Part shown: positions 7,951 to 15,050 of the stretch, in pieces
Position numbering within the stretch: position 1 is the first letter of the stretch
How the letters are laid out: the number at the start of each line of letters is the position of its first letter
Source of the DNA: JAIBAJ01 sp965284645
GTDB taxonomy: Bacteria; Bacteroidota; Bacteroidia; JAIBAJ01
Direction: 5' to 3'
Assembly (NCBI GenBank): GCA_965284645.1
Contig: OZ260106.1
Coordinates: 3,658,001 to 3,722,000 of the forward strand
DNA length: 64,000 nt
Notes under the pieces: generated by a model
Told to the model about the DNA's origin: nothing
Seen by the model: the letters and a program-made list of their open reading frames with translations, nothing else
Databases searched by the model: none
Translations under genes and position numbers: made by a program

Positions 7951-8480
7951 TGCCACCATTAGATTATGAAGATTCAGTAAATGTTGCCGGAGAAATGAAT
8001 TTCGGCGGCATGCAACGTAAAGTGTACGTTGCCCCTTTAGCCTGGTTTACAACAGTAGCCCCTTTGGATCCAATTGGTGCTGCAGGTGATTCTGTGAAAA
8101 TTACGGGTAACCACGTATTTGCTTCTGGTAAAGGATTTGTTGAAGTTGTTCTAATTCCTGAAACGGTGCAATACAATAATGAACCAAATGGCGAGGTTGG
8201 CTCCCAAGGCCAAACCCACAAAATTGAAGGAGCATTGGCCGGTCACAAAGCTGAAAACGAAGAGTTTTTCGCTTGGGCTAAAAATGACGAATTCATCGCT
8301 GTTGCCGTTGACCCTGATGGAACTATGATTCAAGTTGGAAGCGAAAACCTTCCAGCTCGTATCAAGAAAAAAGGCGGCACTGGTTTGCCGTCTGCAGGAA
8401 AACGCCAACAGGATACGGAAATCATGGCCTACCAAGATCGTATGCAGTTCTACGAAGGAACATTAACCATTAAACCTTAA
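7950..8480 (+). CDS. Hypothetical phage structural protein (176 aa)
   Basis: A soluble beta-rich protein ending in 'QFYEGTLTIKP'. Translation is coupled to the preceding gene by a one-base TAATG overlap. Position after the capsid gene suggests a head-tail joining, tube or decoration protein, but nothing in the sequence fixes the role. Confidence 0.65.
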   Translation: MPPLDYEDSVNVAGEMNFGGMQRKVYVAPLAWFTTVAPLDPIGAAGDSVKITGNHVFASGKGFVEVVLIPETVQYNNEPNGEVGSQGQTHKIEGALAGHKAENEEFFAWAKNDEFIAVAVDPDGTMIQVGSENLPARIKKKGGTGLPSAGKRQQDTEIMAYQDRMQFYEGTLTIKP

Positions 8481-8485
8481 TAATT

Positions 8486-8758
8486 ATGTCAGAAGGAACT
8501 CAAAAACCAGCAGCTACTCTTCCAAAAGAAGTTGCGGAAAAATACGAAATTACGGGAGGTATTCCAATCGGAAAAATCCGTGTGAGCCCTCAATTTGGAG
8601 GTCGCGAATTCGATTTGCCAAACATTTCCTTAGCGGAAGCCGATAAGCTTCATGCCTCAAAATTCCCTCACATTAAAGTTAAGGAAAGTTGGCAAAAAGC
8701 TCAGGAAGCTAAGGCTAAAGAAGAAGCCAAAGCTCCAGAAAAAGGCAGCAAGGCATAG
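8486..8758 (+). CDS. Small phage protein with Lys/Ala-rich tail (90 aa)
   Basis: A 90-residue protein with a short globular N-terminal half and a highly charged Ala/Lys/Glu C-terminal helix. It is the last gene of the head operon: a strong terminator starts 25 bp after its stop. No family is recognised. Confidence 0.6.
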   Translation: MSEGTQKPAATLPKEVAEKYEITGGIPIGKIRVSPQFGGREFDLPNISLAEADKLHASKFPHIKVKESWQKAQEAKAKEEAKAPEKGSKA

Positions 8759-8782
8759 TATTTCGTGTTGATTTATATGGTT

Positions 8783-8815
8783 AAAAGCCTCAGAGAAATC
8801 TGGGGCTTTTTTTAT
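8783..8815 (+). terminator. Strong Rho-independent terminator of the head operon
   Basis: A 12-bp stem (8783-8794 with 8799-8810, one G-T pair) closed by a GAAA tetraloop and followed by a T-rich run (to 8813). Confidence 0.9.
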
Positions 8816-8817
8816 TC

Positions 8818-8825
8818 TATATTTG
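8818..8825 (+). promoter_or_regulatory. Perfect -7 box in front of the structured RNA
   Basis: TATATTTG matches the Bacteroidota -7 consensus TAnnTTTG exactly. It sits right after the terminator, and transcription from it would begin at or just before the first base of the RNA stem at 8830. No good -33 TTTG was found at the usual spacing. Confidence 0.6.
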
Positions 8826-8829
8826 TGCC

Positions 8830-8935
8830 GCGAGCTAATACCAAAGTAGGCCAAAGACATTGCGTCGATGGCTTACAGTTCATTCTGTATGTTCCTACTT
8901 TGGGATAGCTCGCACCTACCATCGGCGCATTTTTT
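8830..8935 (+). ncRNA. Pseudoknotted structured RNA candidate (small RNA or 5' leader)
   Basis: Three strong helices can be read directly. P1: GCGAGCTA 8830-8837 with TAGCTCGC 8906-8913 (8 bp, perfect). P2: CCAAAGTAGG 8841-8850 with CCTACTTTGG 8894-8903 (10 bp, perfect). P3: TACAG 8874-8878 with CTGTA 8885-8889. In addition 8861-8871 (TGCGTCGATGG), inside the P2 loop, pairs with 8919-8929 (CCATCGGCGCA) outside P1 over 11 bp with one G-U, making a pseudoknot; its 3' strand is followed by six T residues (8930-8935), so it can also act as a terminator. The next ATG is at 8936. It matches no RNA family I know. Confidence 0.75.
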
Positions 8936-9166
8936 ATGACCTTAGCAGAAATCTTCCAATCAAACTTGGCACCAGCTGAAGACTTGTCTAATAGTTCGGT
9001 ATTGAAAACTACAGCCGAGTTAGCTGCAATGATTTCCGAAACTTGGCCTGTAAAATTGGATAAGGGCCAAGACTTATTTACCGAGGTCTGGGCTTGCTTG
9101 GATGCGTTTAATTACAAGCATATTACTGAGGATGGAAGAATTGTTTGGTTGGTAAGGGTGTTGTAG
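8936..9166 (+). CDS. Hypothetical phage protein (76 aa), directly behind the structured RNA
   Basis: A 76-residue soluble protein starting at the ATG that abuts the T-run of the RNA element. There is no ribosome-binding sequence other than the structured leader, so its expression should depend on how that RNA folds. No family is recognised. If the T-run terminates transcription, this gene would be expressed only on read-through. Confidence 0.5.
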   Translation: MTLAEIFQSNLAPAEDLSNSSVLKTTAELAAMISETWPVKLDKGQDLFTEVWACLDAFNYKHITEDGRIVWLVRVL

Positions 9167-9186
9167 TCCTTTCTGTTTGCTTCAAT

Positions 9187-9204
9187 ATGCTCAACTTTGA
9201 GCAT
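9187..9204 (+). promoter_or_regulatory. Hairpin covering the start codon of the next gene
   Basis: ATGCTCA (9187-9193) and TGAGCAT (9198-9204) form a perfect 7-bp stem with a 4-nt loop. The ATG at 9203-9205 used by the next gene lies in the 3' arm, so folding would mask initiation. Confidence 0.5.
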
Positions 9205-9853
9205 GGTTGCAATAATTAATGATTGGAGTAACTCAGGTAAGGAATATTGGAAAGGCGTTCGTATAATCGAAGATTTGAGGCCTAAGTCAATTTGGCTGTC
9301 AATTTTGAAGGCAGGAGAAACATCGATCTGCAGAGAAATTCTTTATAGAGAATTGGCCAAGATTGATCAAGAGGAAGCTAAGTCTTATAAAAGCGAGCCG
9401 ATTGTTCGAAAAGTTCCTGTTACTAATCCAGATTCAAAACCTATAAACCAAACCAGGGTAAGTGCCGATGAGATAAGGCGTATGCCAAAGAAATGCCAAA
9501 AGGCATATGTGGAAATTGTCGCAGTAACTAAAGAAATTGCGGAGATACATGACAAGTATTTTTTAGCGAATTCAACGGAAGAAAACGCCCGTCTTGGTTC
9601 AATTATTCTTAGCCTGGATGATAAAAGGAAAGAACTGTGGGAAGAAATTGACTATTGGAGAGAAAACAAAAAAGCGAAGCCAGCTCCACCGAAAGAAAAG
9701 CAACTTAAGGAATTGCCAAAGCTTGAGCTTTTACAAAAAAGAAACAATATCCGAACATCCCTAAGCAAAGCCAAAGCCCGTAAAAATGAAGCCTTGGCAA
9801 GAAAACATCAGGCCGATTTGGATGAAATAAAGACATTGCTGGATGGTAAGTAA
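9203..9853 (+). CDS. Hypothetical phage protein with coiled-coil C-terminus (216 aa)
   Basis: I choose the ATG at 9203 (MVAIINDWSNSGKEYWKG) over the upstream TTG. The first ~90 residues look globular; residues ~120-216 are very Lys/Glu/Arg-rich and predicted coiled coil. It overlaps the next gene by 11 bp. It lies ahead of the packaging genes. No family is recognised. Confidence 0.6.
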   Translation: MVAIINDWSNSGKEYWKGVRIIEDLRPKSIWLSILKAGETSICREILYRELAKIDQEEAKSYKSEPIVRKVPVTNPDSKPINQTRVSADEIRRMPKKCQKAYVEIVAVTKEIAEIHDKYFLANSTEENARLGSIILSLDDKRKELWEEIDYWRENKKAKPAPPKEKQLKELPKLELLQKRNNIRTSLSKAKARKNEALARKHQADLDEIKTLLDGK

Positions 9854-10421
9854 AGCAGATATAATTGGCCAGGATCCGGTGGCGGTTCCAGAGGCTATCG
9901 ATTTCATCTTTGGCGATATAAAATCAGCTGAAGGAGATATTTCTTTACTAAAGAAAGAGCTGGATGGATTAGCTGAAGGAAAAGTGATTGACTGGACTCC
10001 TGAATCCAATTGGAACACACATGCTATTTGCGAAATGATATTGGAGCAGTCAGGGCCTGCAGATGTATACTTAACCGGTTATGCCATTAAGGACTTTGTT
10101 GTTAGGCAATTTGTAAGGATGAAGGAATTGAAGCTTATAAATAATTTTCATGGCTTGTTTTCTGATAGGATTAGAACAGAGTGTCCGGATGCAGCTCAGA
10201 TGCTTGCAGCGAATTTTGATTCTATTTTTTTAAAAAGGATTCATGCCAAGGTAATGGTCATAAGAAACGAAAGGTTGGGTGTAGTAGTCAAAGGTTCCGC
10301 TAATCCAACTAGGAATCCAAGCATTGAAAGTGGTTTCATTGTTGTTTCAAAAAGGTTGGCCGACCTTAACATAGAATGGATTGAAAGGTATTCGGATCCA
10401 ACAAAAAAACTTAAGTTGTGA
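9843..10421 (+). CDS. Phospholipase D-like domain protein in the packaging operon (192 aa)
   Basis: The C-terminal half carries 'IHAKVMVI' followed by 'KGSANPTRN', the layout of one HKD motif (H-x-K ... G-S-x-N) of the phospholipase D superfamily, whose members include nucleases and phosphotransferases. The usual Asp four residues after the Lys is not obvious, so catalysis is uncertain. Many single-motif members act as dimers. Its position between a coiled-coil protein and terminase genes suggests a DNA-related job rather than lipid cleavage. The next gene begins within its stop codon (TGATG). Confidence 0.6.
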   Translation: MVSKADIIGQDPVAVPEAIDFIFGDIKSAEGDISLLKKELDGLAEGKVIDWTPESNWNTHAICEMILEQSGPADVYLTGYAIKDFVVRQFVRMKELKLINNFHGLFSDRIRTECPDAAQMLAANFDSIFLKRIHAKVMVIRNERLGVVVKGSANPTRNPSIESGFIVVSKRLADLNIEWIERYSDPTKKLKL

Positions 10422-10654
10422 TGGAACAGGCAGAAATCGAGGAAATTCAATTTTTTGCATCCCTTCAGTTTTCAGCTGAAGAAATAAAGCTGCTTAGGAG
10501 TAATCCAGTGGAATTGGATGAAATTGTAAACCAAGCGGCTCTGAAAGGCGAGGCACAAATAAGGTATTCAATGTGGAAGGCTGCTTTATCAGGAAGTGGA
10601 CCGGCACAAACTGAATCACTAAAGATTATCCAAAAAAGGAGGATGAATGGCTGA
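10421..10654 (+). CDS. Small phage protein upstream of terminase genes (77 aa)
   Basis: The start is ATG at 10421, overlapping the previous stop by one base. It is an acidic N-terminal helix bundle-like protein with a basic end (KIIQKRR). It overlaps the following gene by 8 bp. Possible packaging accessory; no family is recognised. Confidence 0.55.
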   Translation: MEQAEIEEIQFFASLQFSAEEIKLLRSNPVELDEIVNQAALKGEAQIRYSMWKAALSGSGPAQTESLKIIQKRRMNG

Positions 10655-11258
10655 TAATAGAAAAAAGGATGTGGATGCCATCCTTGAAAACATTACTGCA
10701 GGAGTACCGAAAGAGGCTTGGAGCCCATATTTATATGAGGCTTATAATCGGTTTAACCTTGCCATCACTATGCTGCAGCAGCACGATTATAAGGTGTCCA
10801 TCGTTGCCAAGGCAATGAAAGAAAGGTATGACTATGATCTAAGTCAGGCTTACCAGGATATTGGAAAGGCTCAACAAATGTTTGGTGCAATGCAAATTAA
10901 TGACCGGTCGTTTTGGCAAATGGCTATTTATGATAAAATACAAGCTACTAGAAGAAGAGCCCAGGAGAAAGGAGATACTGCAACCTTGGCCAAATGCGAT
11001 GCAAATGAAATTAAGTTATTTGGCCTAGACAGAGAAAAAGTGGAAAAAGTGGACTTGAGCAAGTTCAGGCAAAGTGTATTCGAACTGCATCTTCATGTTG
11101 CCGGTTCTGATGGAGCCAGGACAATTGATTTAGGTTCACCGGAGGTGATTGATAGCAAAACATTAAAAAGCCTTCCAGACGCATTGAATAACAATTTAAT
11201 TTTTGACGATTTTAATAAAATCCTAAACCTTGGAAAACAAGAAACTGACACTGAATAA
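10647..11258 (+). CDS. Probable terminase small subunit (203 aa)
   Basis: A mainly helical 203-residue protein directly upstream of, and overlapping by 29 bp, the large terminase gene. The ~100 N-terminal residues have the helix-turn-helix-like character expected for DNA recognition. A clear AAGGAGG ribosome-binding sequence lies 6-12 bp before its ATG at 10647. Assignment as TerS rests on position and fold type, not on a diagnostic motif. Confidence 0.55.
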   Translation: MADNRKKDVDAILENITAGVPKEAWSPYLYEAYNRFNLAITMLQQHDYKVSIVAKAMKERYDYDLSQAYQDIGKAQQMFGAMQINDRSFWQMAIYDKIQATRRRAQEKGDTATLAKCDANEIKLFGLDREKVEKVDLSKFRQSVFELHLHVAGSDGARTIDLGSPEVIDSKTLKSLPDALNNNLIFDDFNKILNLGKQETDTE

Positions 11259-12858
11259 AGCTCAGATTCTTGCCGTTGGCAACTTCAGTCTGAGCAATGT
11301 GCTTTTCTGGTCCCGTGGTACCGGCAAGAGTTATGTATTGGCTTTTATCATGCAGATCCTTGCACATAAGATGCCTAGGAGCGTGAATGGTTTTGTTGGT
11401 CGTACATTTAATCAGCTGCTGACGAGGATTCTCCCAGGTATTTTTGCCGCATTGGAGGACTTCGGGTATTATGAAAATGTGCACTATGTGATTGGTAAGC
11501 GGCCACCGGAAGAGTGGCTAAAACCAATTCAAAAGCAAGTGAAGTATGAATTCACAATTACCTGGTACACTGGTGCAACTTGGGTGCTCATCAGCCAGGA
11601 GCGGGAAGGCTCGGCTAGGGGTTTGAATCTTGATTCTGTCATGGCCGACGAAGGTATCACCTTGCATCGGGAACGGTTTGAGGCTGAGGCCAAGGCCGCA
11701 AATAGAGGTAACCTAACGAGGTTCGGACATTTGCCTTACCATCACAATGTTACAGTAACATCAAGTAAGCCTATTGGAACGCAAGGCCGCTGGCTATTGG
11801 ATTATGGAAAGTACTACGAAAATCAGTTCAACTACAAAGTTCTTTCTTTAGCATTCAAGGCTGCTATGCTAATTCTGGAAGTGTTGAAGGCCTCATCTGC
11901 AGACAAACCAAAAGCATGGCAGGAACTGGTGGCGGTTCTAAAACAAATAAAATGGTATAAGAGCAAGGAAAACACCTACTATTCAGAGGCTTTTTCGCTC
12001 GACAACATTGAAAATCTTGGATGGGCTTATTTGCAAAACAATTTCAACGATAATACGGATGGATTGGCCTATTTCCTAGTCGAATATCTAAATGTGACCA
12101 TCGGCACCATTTCTGATAAGTTTTATGCCGATTTTGACGAGGAAAAGCATGGCTATTTTGCGGATAGAAACGAGTTGGACCTTATGTCTTATAAGTTTAA
12201 AGGCGATGAGAAAAAGGACTGCAGTACCGATACAGATGTGAGCTTCACAGAACCTTTGGATATAGCGATGGATTACAACTATACGATTTGCCCTATCGTT
12301 ACCGGCCAAGAGTTCTCGAAAGAATACAGGATTCTATCGAGCGACCATGTGAAATTTCCGCAAACAAACCGGATTGAAACAGTAATTGACAATTGGCACA
12401 ATTACTATTCTCCTATGCAGACCAGGAGAGTTAATTATTACTTCAATCATACCGCTGTAGGTTTGTCAGCCGGTAAGGATACCAGTCATTCTGATGATGT
12501 GATTTTGGCCCTCCGCTCAAGGGGATGGAATGTGAATCCGATCTATACCGGTCAGGCTCCTAACCACGATCCATTGTTTAGGTTCTGGGGTGCGCTGCTA
12601 AGTGGAAAAAACAAGGAGCTTCCGTTGTTCAGAATTAATCGGGAGAATAACAAAAGCCTTATCATATCATTGAATTCTGCGCCAGCAAAGCAAGGGCGAA
12701 AAGGAGTTGAAAAAGATAAAAGCTCAGAAGATCCCCGTAAAAAATTACCACAAGAGCATGCAACGCACTACAGCGAGGCTCTAGATATGCTCATGTATCC
12801 AAAATTCGCAAAAAACCTAAAGGCGGTCGGCTCTTTTGAGGATCCATTTGTAGGATAG
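11230..12858 (+). CDS. Phage terminase large subunit (ATPase-nuclease)
   Basis: A 542-residue DNA-packaging motor. The N-terminal ATPase has a Walker A-type loop 'SRGTGKS' (residues 28-34) and Walker B 'LDSVMADEG' (about 134-142); the C-terminal nuclease has the acidic strand 'DIAMDYN' (about 337-343) and 'HSDDVILAL' further on, matching the RNase H-like metal site. A TTG at 11230 is used as start because the homologous region reaches the N-terminus and no suitable ATG is present. It is the last gene of this transcript and is followed by a hairpin and a bidirectional terminator. Confidence 0.9.
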   Translation: MENKKLTLNKAQILAVGNFSLSNVLFWSRGTGKSYVLAFIMQILAHKMPRSVNGFVGRTFNQLLTRILPGIFAALEDFGYYENVHYVIGKRPPEEWLKPIQKQVKYEFTITWYTGATWVLISQEREGSARGLNLDSVMADEGITLHRERFEAEAKAANRGNLTRFGHLPYHHNVTVTSSKPIGTQGRWLLDYGKYYENQFNYKVLSLAFKAAMLILEVLKASSADKPKAWQELVAVLKQIKWYKSKENTYYSEAFSLDNIENLGWAYLQNNFNDNTDGLAYFLVEYLNVTIGTISDKFYADFDEEKHGYFADRNELDLMSYKFKGDEKKDCSTDTDVSFTEPLDIAMDYNYTICPIVTGQEFSKEYRILSSDHVKFPQTNRIETVIDNWHNYYSPMQTRRVNYYFNHTAVGLSAGKDTSHSDDVILALRSRGWNVNPIYTGQAPNHDPLFRFWGALLSGKNKELPLFRINRENNKSLIISLNSAPAKQGRKGVEKDKSSEDPRKKLPQEHATHYSEALDMLMYPKFAKNLKAVGSFEDPFVG

Positions 12859-12923
12859 TTTTTTTGCTAAAAAATCCTTCATCTACGAACGCTGATTTAT
12901 TTTGGGAGGTGACACGTTCTTTG

Positions 12924-12951
12924 CTCCTTTCTTTCTGTTTAAAGAAAGGAG
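12924..12951 (+). other. Perfect 11-bp hairpin after terminase gene
   Basis: CTCCTTTCTTT (12924-12934) pairs perfectly with AAAGAAAGGAG (12941-12951) around a 6-nt loop. There is no T-run, so it may be an mRNA-end stabiliser or protein-binding site ahead of the true terminator. Confidence 0.5.
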
Positions 12952-12957
12952 TCGACG

Positions 12958-12994
12958 CAAAAAAGCCCATCCCGATTTGGGATAGGCTTTTTTG
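12958..12994. terminator. Bidirectional terminator between terminase and the RadC-like gene
   Basis: The arms AAAAGCC.ATCCC and GGGAT.GGCTTTT (12961-12991, one internal mismatch) are flanked by A-run and T-run, so the element can stop transcription from both converging genes. Confidence 0.85.
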
Positions 12995-13008
12995 ATGGTT
13001 TTGAGCGA

Positions 13009-13452
13009 TTAAATCATTCCATTGTCGGAAAATGAAAAGAAGTCGCTTTCCGTTAAAATAAGGTGGTCTAACACTCGAATATCAAGAAGCGACAAGGCGT
13101 TTTTAATTTTCTCGGTTATTTGGATGTCCGCATCGCTTGCCATTGTGTTACCGCTTGGGTGGTTGTGGCAAAGTATGACCCCTGTCGAAAGGCTTTCAAC
13201 TGCGTATTTTGCAATAATTCGGATGTCAACGGTAGTTGAAGTTATTCCGCCTTGACTGATTTTGGCAAAGCCTATCGTTTTGTTTTGGTTGTTAACCATC
13301 AAGAGGAAAAAGCTTTCCCATATAGCTATGTCATCAAGGTAAAATTGTCTGATAAAATCAGCTGCATTTTTTGAACTTGATAATTTTACATTTGGAAATT
13401 CAGTTTGAAGCTTCTGAAGCTTAAAACGTTTGAGGAAATCATTAGTTTTCAT
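13009..13452 (-). CDS. RadC-like JAB/MPN-domain protein
   Basis: Start at 13452 (MKTNDFLKRF) is fixed by an AGGAGG sequence 7 bp upstream. The 147-residue protein is a single JAB/MPN domain with the metal-binding set 'CHNHPSGN' (His96, His98, Ser100) and Asp107, the JAMM arrangement of the RadC family. Proteins of this kind occur on plasmids, conjugative elements and phages of Bacteroidota; their role is unresolved and a part in DNA repair or anti-defence has been suggested for such neighbourhoods. It overlaps the ArdC-like gene upstream by 11 bp. Confidence 0.85.
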   Translation of the reverse strand: MKTNDFLKRFKLQKLQTEFPNVKLSSSKNAADFIRQFYLDDIAIWESFFLLMVNNQNKTIGFAKISQGGITSTTVDIRIIAKYAVESLSTGVILCHNHPSGNTMASDADIQITEKIKNALSLLDIRVLDHLILTESDFFSFSDNGMI

Positions 13453-13786
13453 TTGAAATCCTCCTAACTTGTTTGTTTGAAAATAGAAAGCAAAGCGGGA
13501 AAAATTTGGCACCTTCCTCGGTTTCGGGCGTTTTACCCTCTTTTTCTTCTTTTAAGGCGTTTAGAGGTTTCGCCCATATAAAAAATGCCTTTTCGCCCTT
13601 TTTAACAGAAAAGCCTTTTTCTTTCCACTGGTCGAAGGTGTTAAACTCTTCATGGCCTTCTTTTTTATAGTGTGTTTCAATTATTGCGGCGTTTATGCTG
13701 CTAAATTCTCCCCTCTCGACAAGAGGCGCAACGGCTCTACTTAGTTCGGAAAGTTCTTTTCTTTTTTCTAAGGTCTCAGGTTTCAT
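13442..13786 (-). CDS. ArdC-like single-stranded DNA-binding domain protein (114 aa)
   Basis: The middle holds 'EEFNTFDQWKEKGFSVKKG' and 'AFFIWAKP', the signature of the ArdC N-terminal ssDNA-binding domain. Full ArdC antirestriction proteins also have a metallopeptidase domain; this one consists only of the N-terminal part, a form common on Bacteroidota mobile elements. A strong GGAGG lies just upstream of the ATG at 13786. It is co-transcribed with the RadC-like gene and a tiny upstream gene, both overlapping. Likely helps the phage protect or process incoming DNA; that role is inferred. Confidence 0.75.
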   Translation of the reverse strand: MKPETLEKRKELSELSRAVAPLVERGEFSSINAAIIETHYKKEGHEEFNTFDQWKEKGFSVKKGEKAFFIWAKPLNALKEEKEGKTPETEEGAKFFPLCFLFSNKQVRRISNEN

Positions 13787-13926
13787 TTGGCACCTCCTTT
13801 TTCTTGAAGGTTAATAAATCCGCCTGTTGCTATGGTGCAAAGGGTTTGCCCAATTAAAATGGCCATGTATTTGATTTTTTGGCCAAAATTTACCCTGTTT
13901 AGGGTTTTTGATGTATTTTTGCTCAT
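13783..13926 (-). CDS. Tiny protein coupled to the ArdC-like gene (47 aa)
   Basis: A 47-residue frame starts at ATG 13926 (MSKNTSKTLNRV) and ends with a TGA that overlaps the ArdC-like start as ATGA. It also contains, in frame, the GGAGG that serves the next gene. The second half is moderately hydrophobic (from 'YMAILIGQTL'), possibly one membrane-associated helix. The exact 4-bp overlap argues for a real translated gene. No family is recognised. Confidence 0.6.
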   Translation of the reverse strand: MSKNTSKTLNRVNFGQKIKYMAILIGQTLCTIATGGFINLQEKGGAK

Positions 13927-13944
13927 CGTTAGAAATTTTCGTAG

Positions 13945-13998
13945 TTTTTAATGAAAAGAAGCCCCAAGCCGTCCAAAGCAAATGGGGCTTCTTTCTTT
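13945..13998 (-). terminator. Terminator of the 14.0-14.4 kb gene
   Basis: On the minus strand AAGAAGCCCCA and TGGGGCTTCTT form an 11-bp stem with a 15-16-nt loop, followed by a T/A-rich tail. It lies immediately after the 14002 stop. Confidence 0.7.
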
Positions 13999-14001
13999 TT
14001 G

Positions 14002-14376
14002 TTAAATTGTGTAGTTCTCTATTTCTTTCTCTGTTTCTTGAATCAGTTTGTCAAGTGTAGGGAATGCAACTTCAAAGGCCTTTTTTATAACTTCTTGGTT
14101 TGTGATTTCTACATCCTTATAGCCATTTCTAAAAGTTAGTTTTACCCTGCTTCCATCGTTGGCGGCTTGTGCCGTTTCTAAATCCTTTCTTTTTGTTGTT
14201 AAGTACTCGTATTTTTCTCTGAGTACTGCAAACTTCTCCAACTTCTCCAACCTTTGTAAAGCTGTTGGTTTGGCTGGTAGTGTCCTGGCTGCAATTTTGC
14301 TACCTTTTTCGGTGTCGGCGTGGCCGTTTGTTTGTTTTGTGGCTTCTTTTGCCACCTCTTTGTTAATGGTTTCCAT
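14002..14376 (-). CDS. Hypothetical phage/mobile-element protein (124 aa)
   Basis: A 124-residue protein with a polar, probably disordered first third (rich in Lys, Thr, Glu) followed by a coiled-coil segment and a small alpha/beta region ending 'ETEKEIENYTI'. It shares the orientation of the ArdC- and RadC-like genes downstream but is separated from them by its own terminator. It is probably part of the same accessory cassette. No family is recognised. Confidence 0.6.
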   Translation of the reverse strand: METINKEVAKEATKQTNGHADTEKGSKIAARTLPAKPTALQRLEKLEKFAVLREKYEYLTTKRKDLETAQAANDGSRVKLTFRNGYKDVEITNQEVIKKAFEVAFPTLDKLIQETEKEIENYTI

Positions 14377-14801
14377 TTGGAAAAATTATTAAGTTTTGCC
14401 TACTCTATCAAGGTTTTCGGCTTCCCCTTTTGATTTAATACTCTAATTTACAATAAAATACGATTCAAAAAGCACGAAATACAACAAAAAAAGCATTTAA
14501 TTGAAATCTTTCTGCCTGAAAATCAAATAGTTACAAGTAAAAAAAGTCTTTTTGAATTCAAAAGTGTAAACAATTGAGAATCAACAATTTAGGAAGGTGA
14601 AAAAATTGATAAATTTTTGAAACTGACAGAAGACCGCCGCCCGCGCTGTGCGCTGGTGGCAATTGCCATCCTCGGTGCATGATATATGCGGCGCGCCCTA
14701 CCATTCGATACCCTATGGCTGTGCGTATGGTTCGAAACTGCGCCATATAGGTACGAATACCGATGTCCTTTCCATTGCTTATTGAAAATTAATATTTGCA
14801 T
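14377..14801. other. 425-bp intergenic region with AT-rich promoter zone and a GC-rich island
   Basis: This gap separates divergent transcription units. 14377-14620 is AT-rich, as expected for two promoters, though no clean TAnnTTTG box was found. 14625-14760 is abruptly GC-rich and contains short palindromes (GGCAATTGCC, GGCGCGCC, GCAT...ATGC) and a CGCCGC/GCGGCG pair about 50 bp apart. I see no credible gene in it. Confidence 0.5.
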
Positions 14802-15050
14802 ATGGGTATACCGGAAGCAGTTGCAATTATAAAAGGTGACAATCCTTTTGGCATTGTGTTTACCAAGCACGATCGAAGCAGAAAGGAGAATGCGAACGGA
14901 GAGATAGTTGAGTTGGCCAGTGCTAGGTATGCAGGCTTGTCGCACGACAAGAAGGCAAATGGTACTATCGGGGTTAAGAGTGAAGGTAGGATATACCCAG
15001 TACATATTCTATTAATTAAAACCATTAATGGCCAAAGGTTCAGACCATGA
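14802..15050 (+). CDS. Hypothetical phage protein (82 aa)
   Basis: Start ATG at 14802 (MGIPEAVAIIKGD). This small soluble beta-rich protein has 'GIVFTKHDRSRKENANGE', a polar loop. Its stop overlaps the portal gene start (ATGA), so the two are translationally coupled. It begins the portal-tail transcript. No family is recognised. Confidence 0.6.
   Translation: MGIPEAVAIIKGDNPFGIVFTKHDRSRKENANGEIVELASARYAGLSHDKKANGTIGVKSEGRIYPVHILLIKTINGQRFRP

Noticed and set aside
14558..15025. Leftward open frames in the 14.6-15.0 kb region
   Set aside because: They overlap the GC-rich island and the coupled gene at 14802-15050; composition is unlike coding sequence, and no start signal was seen.
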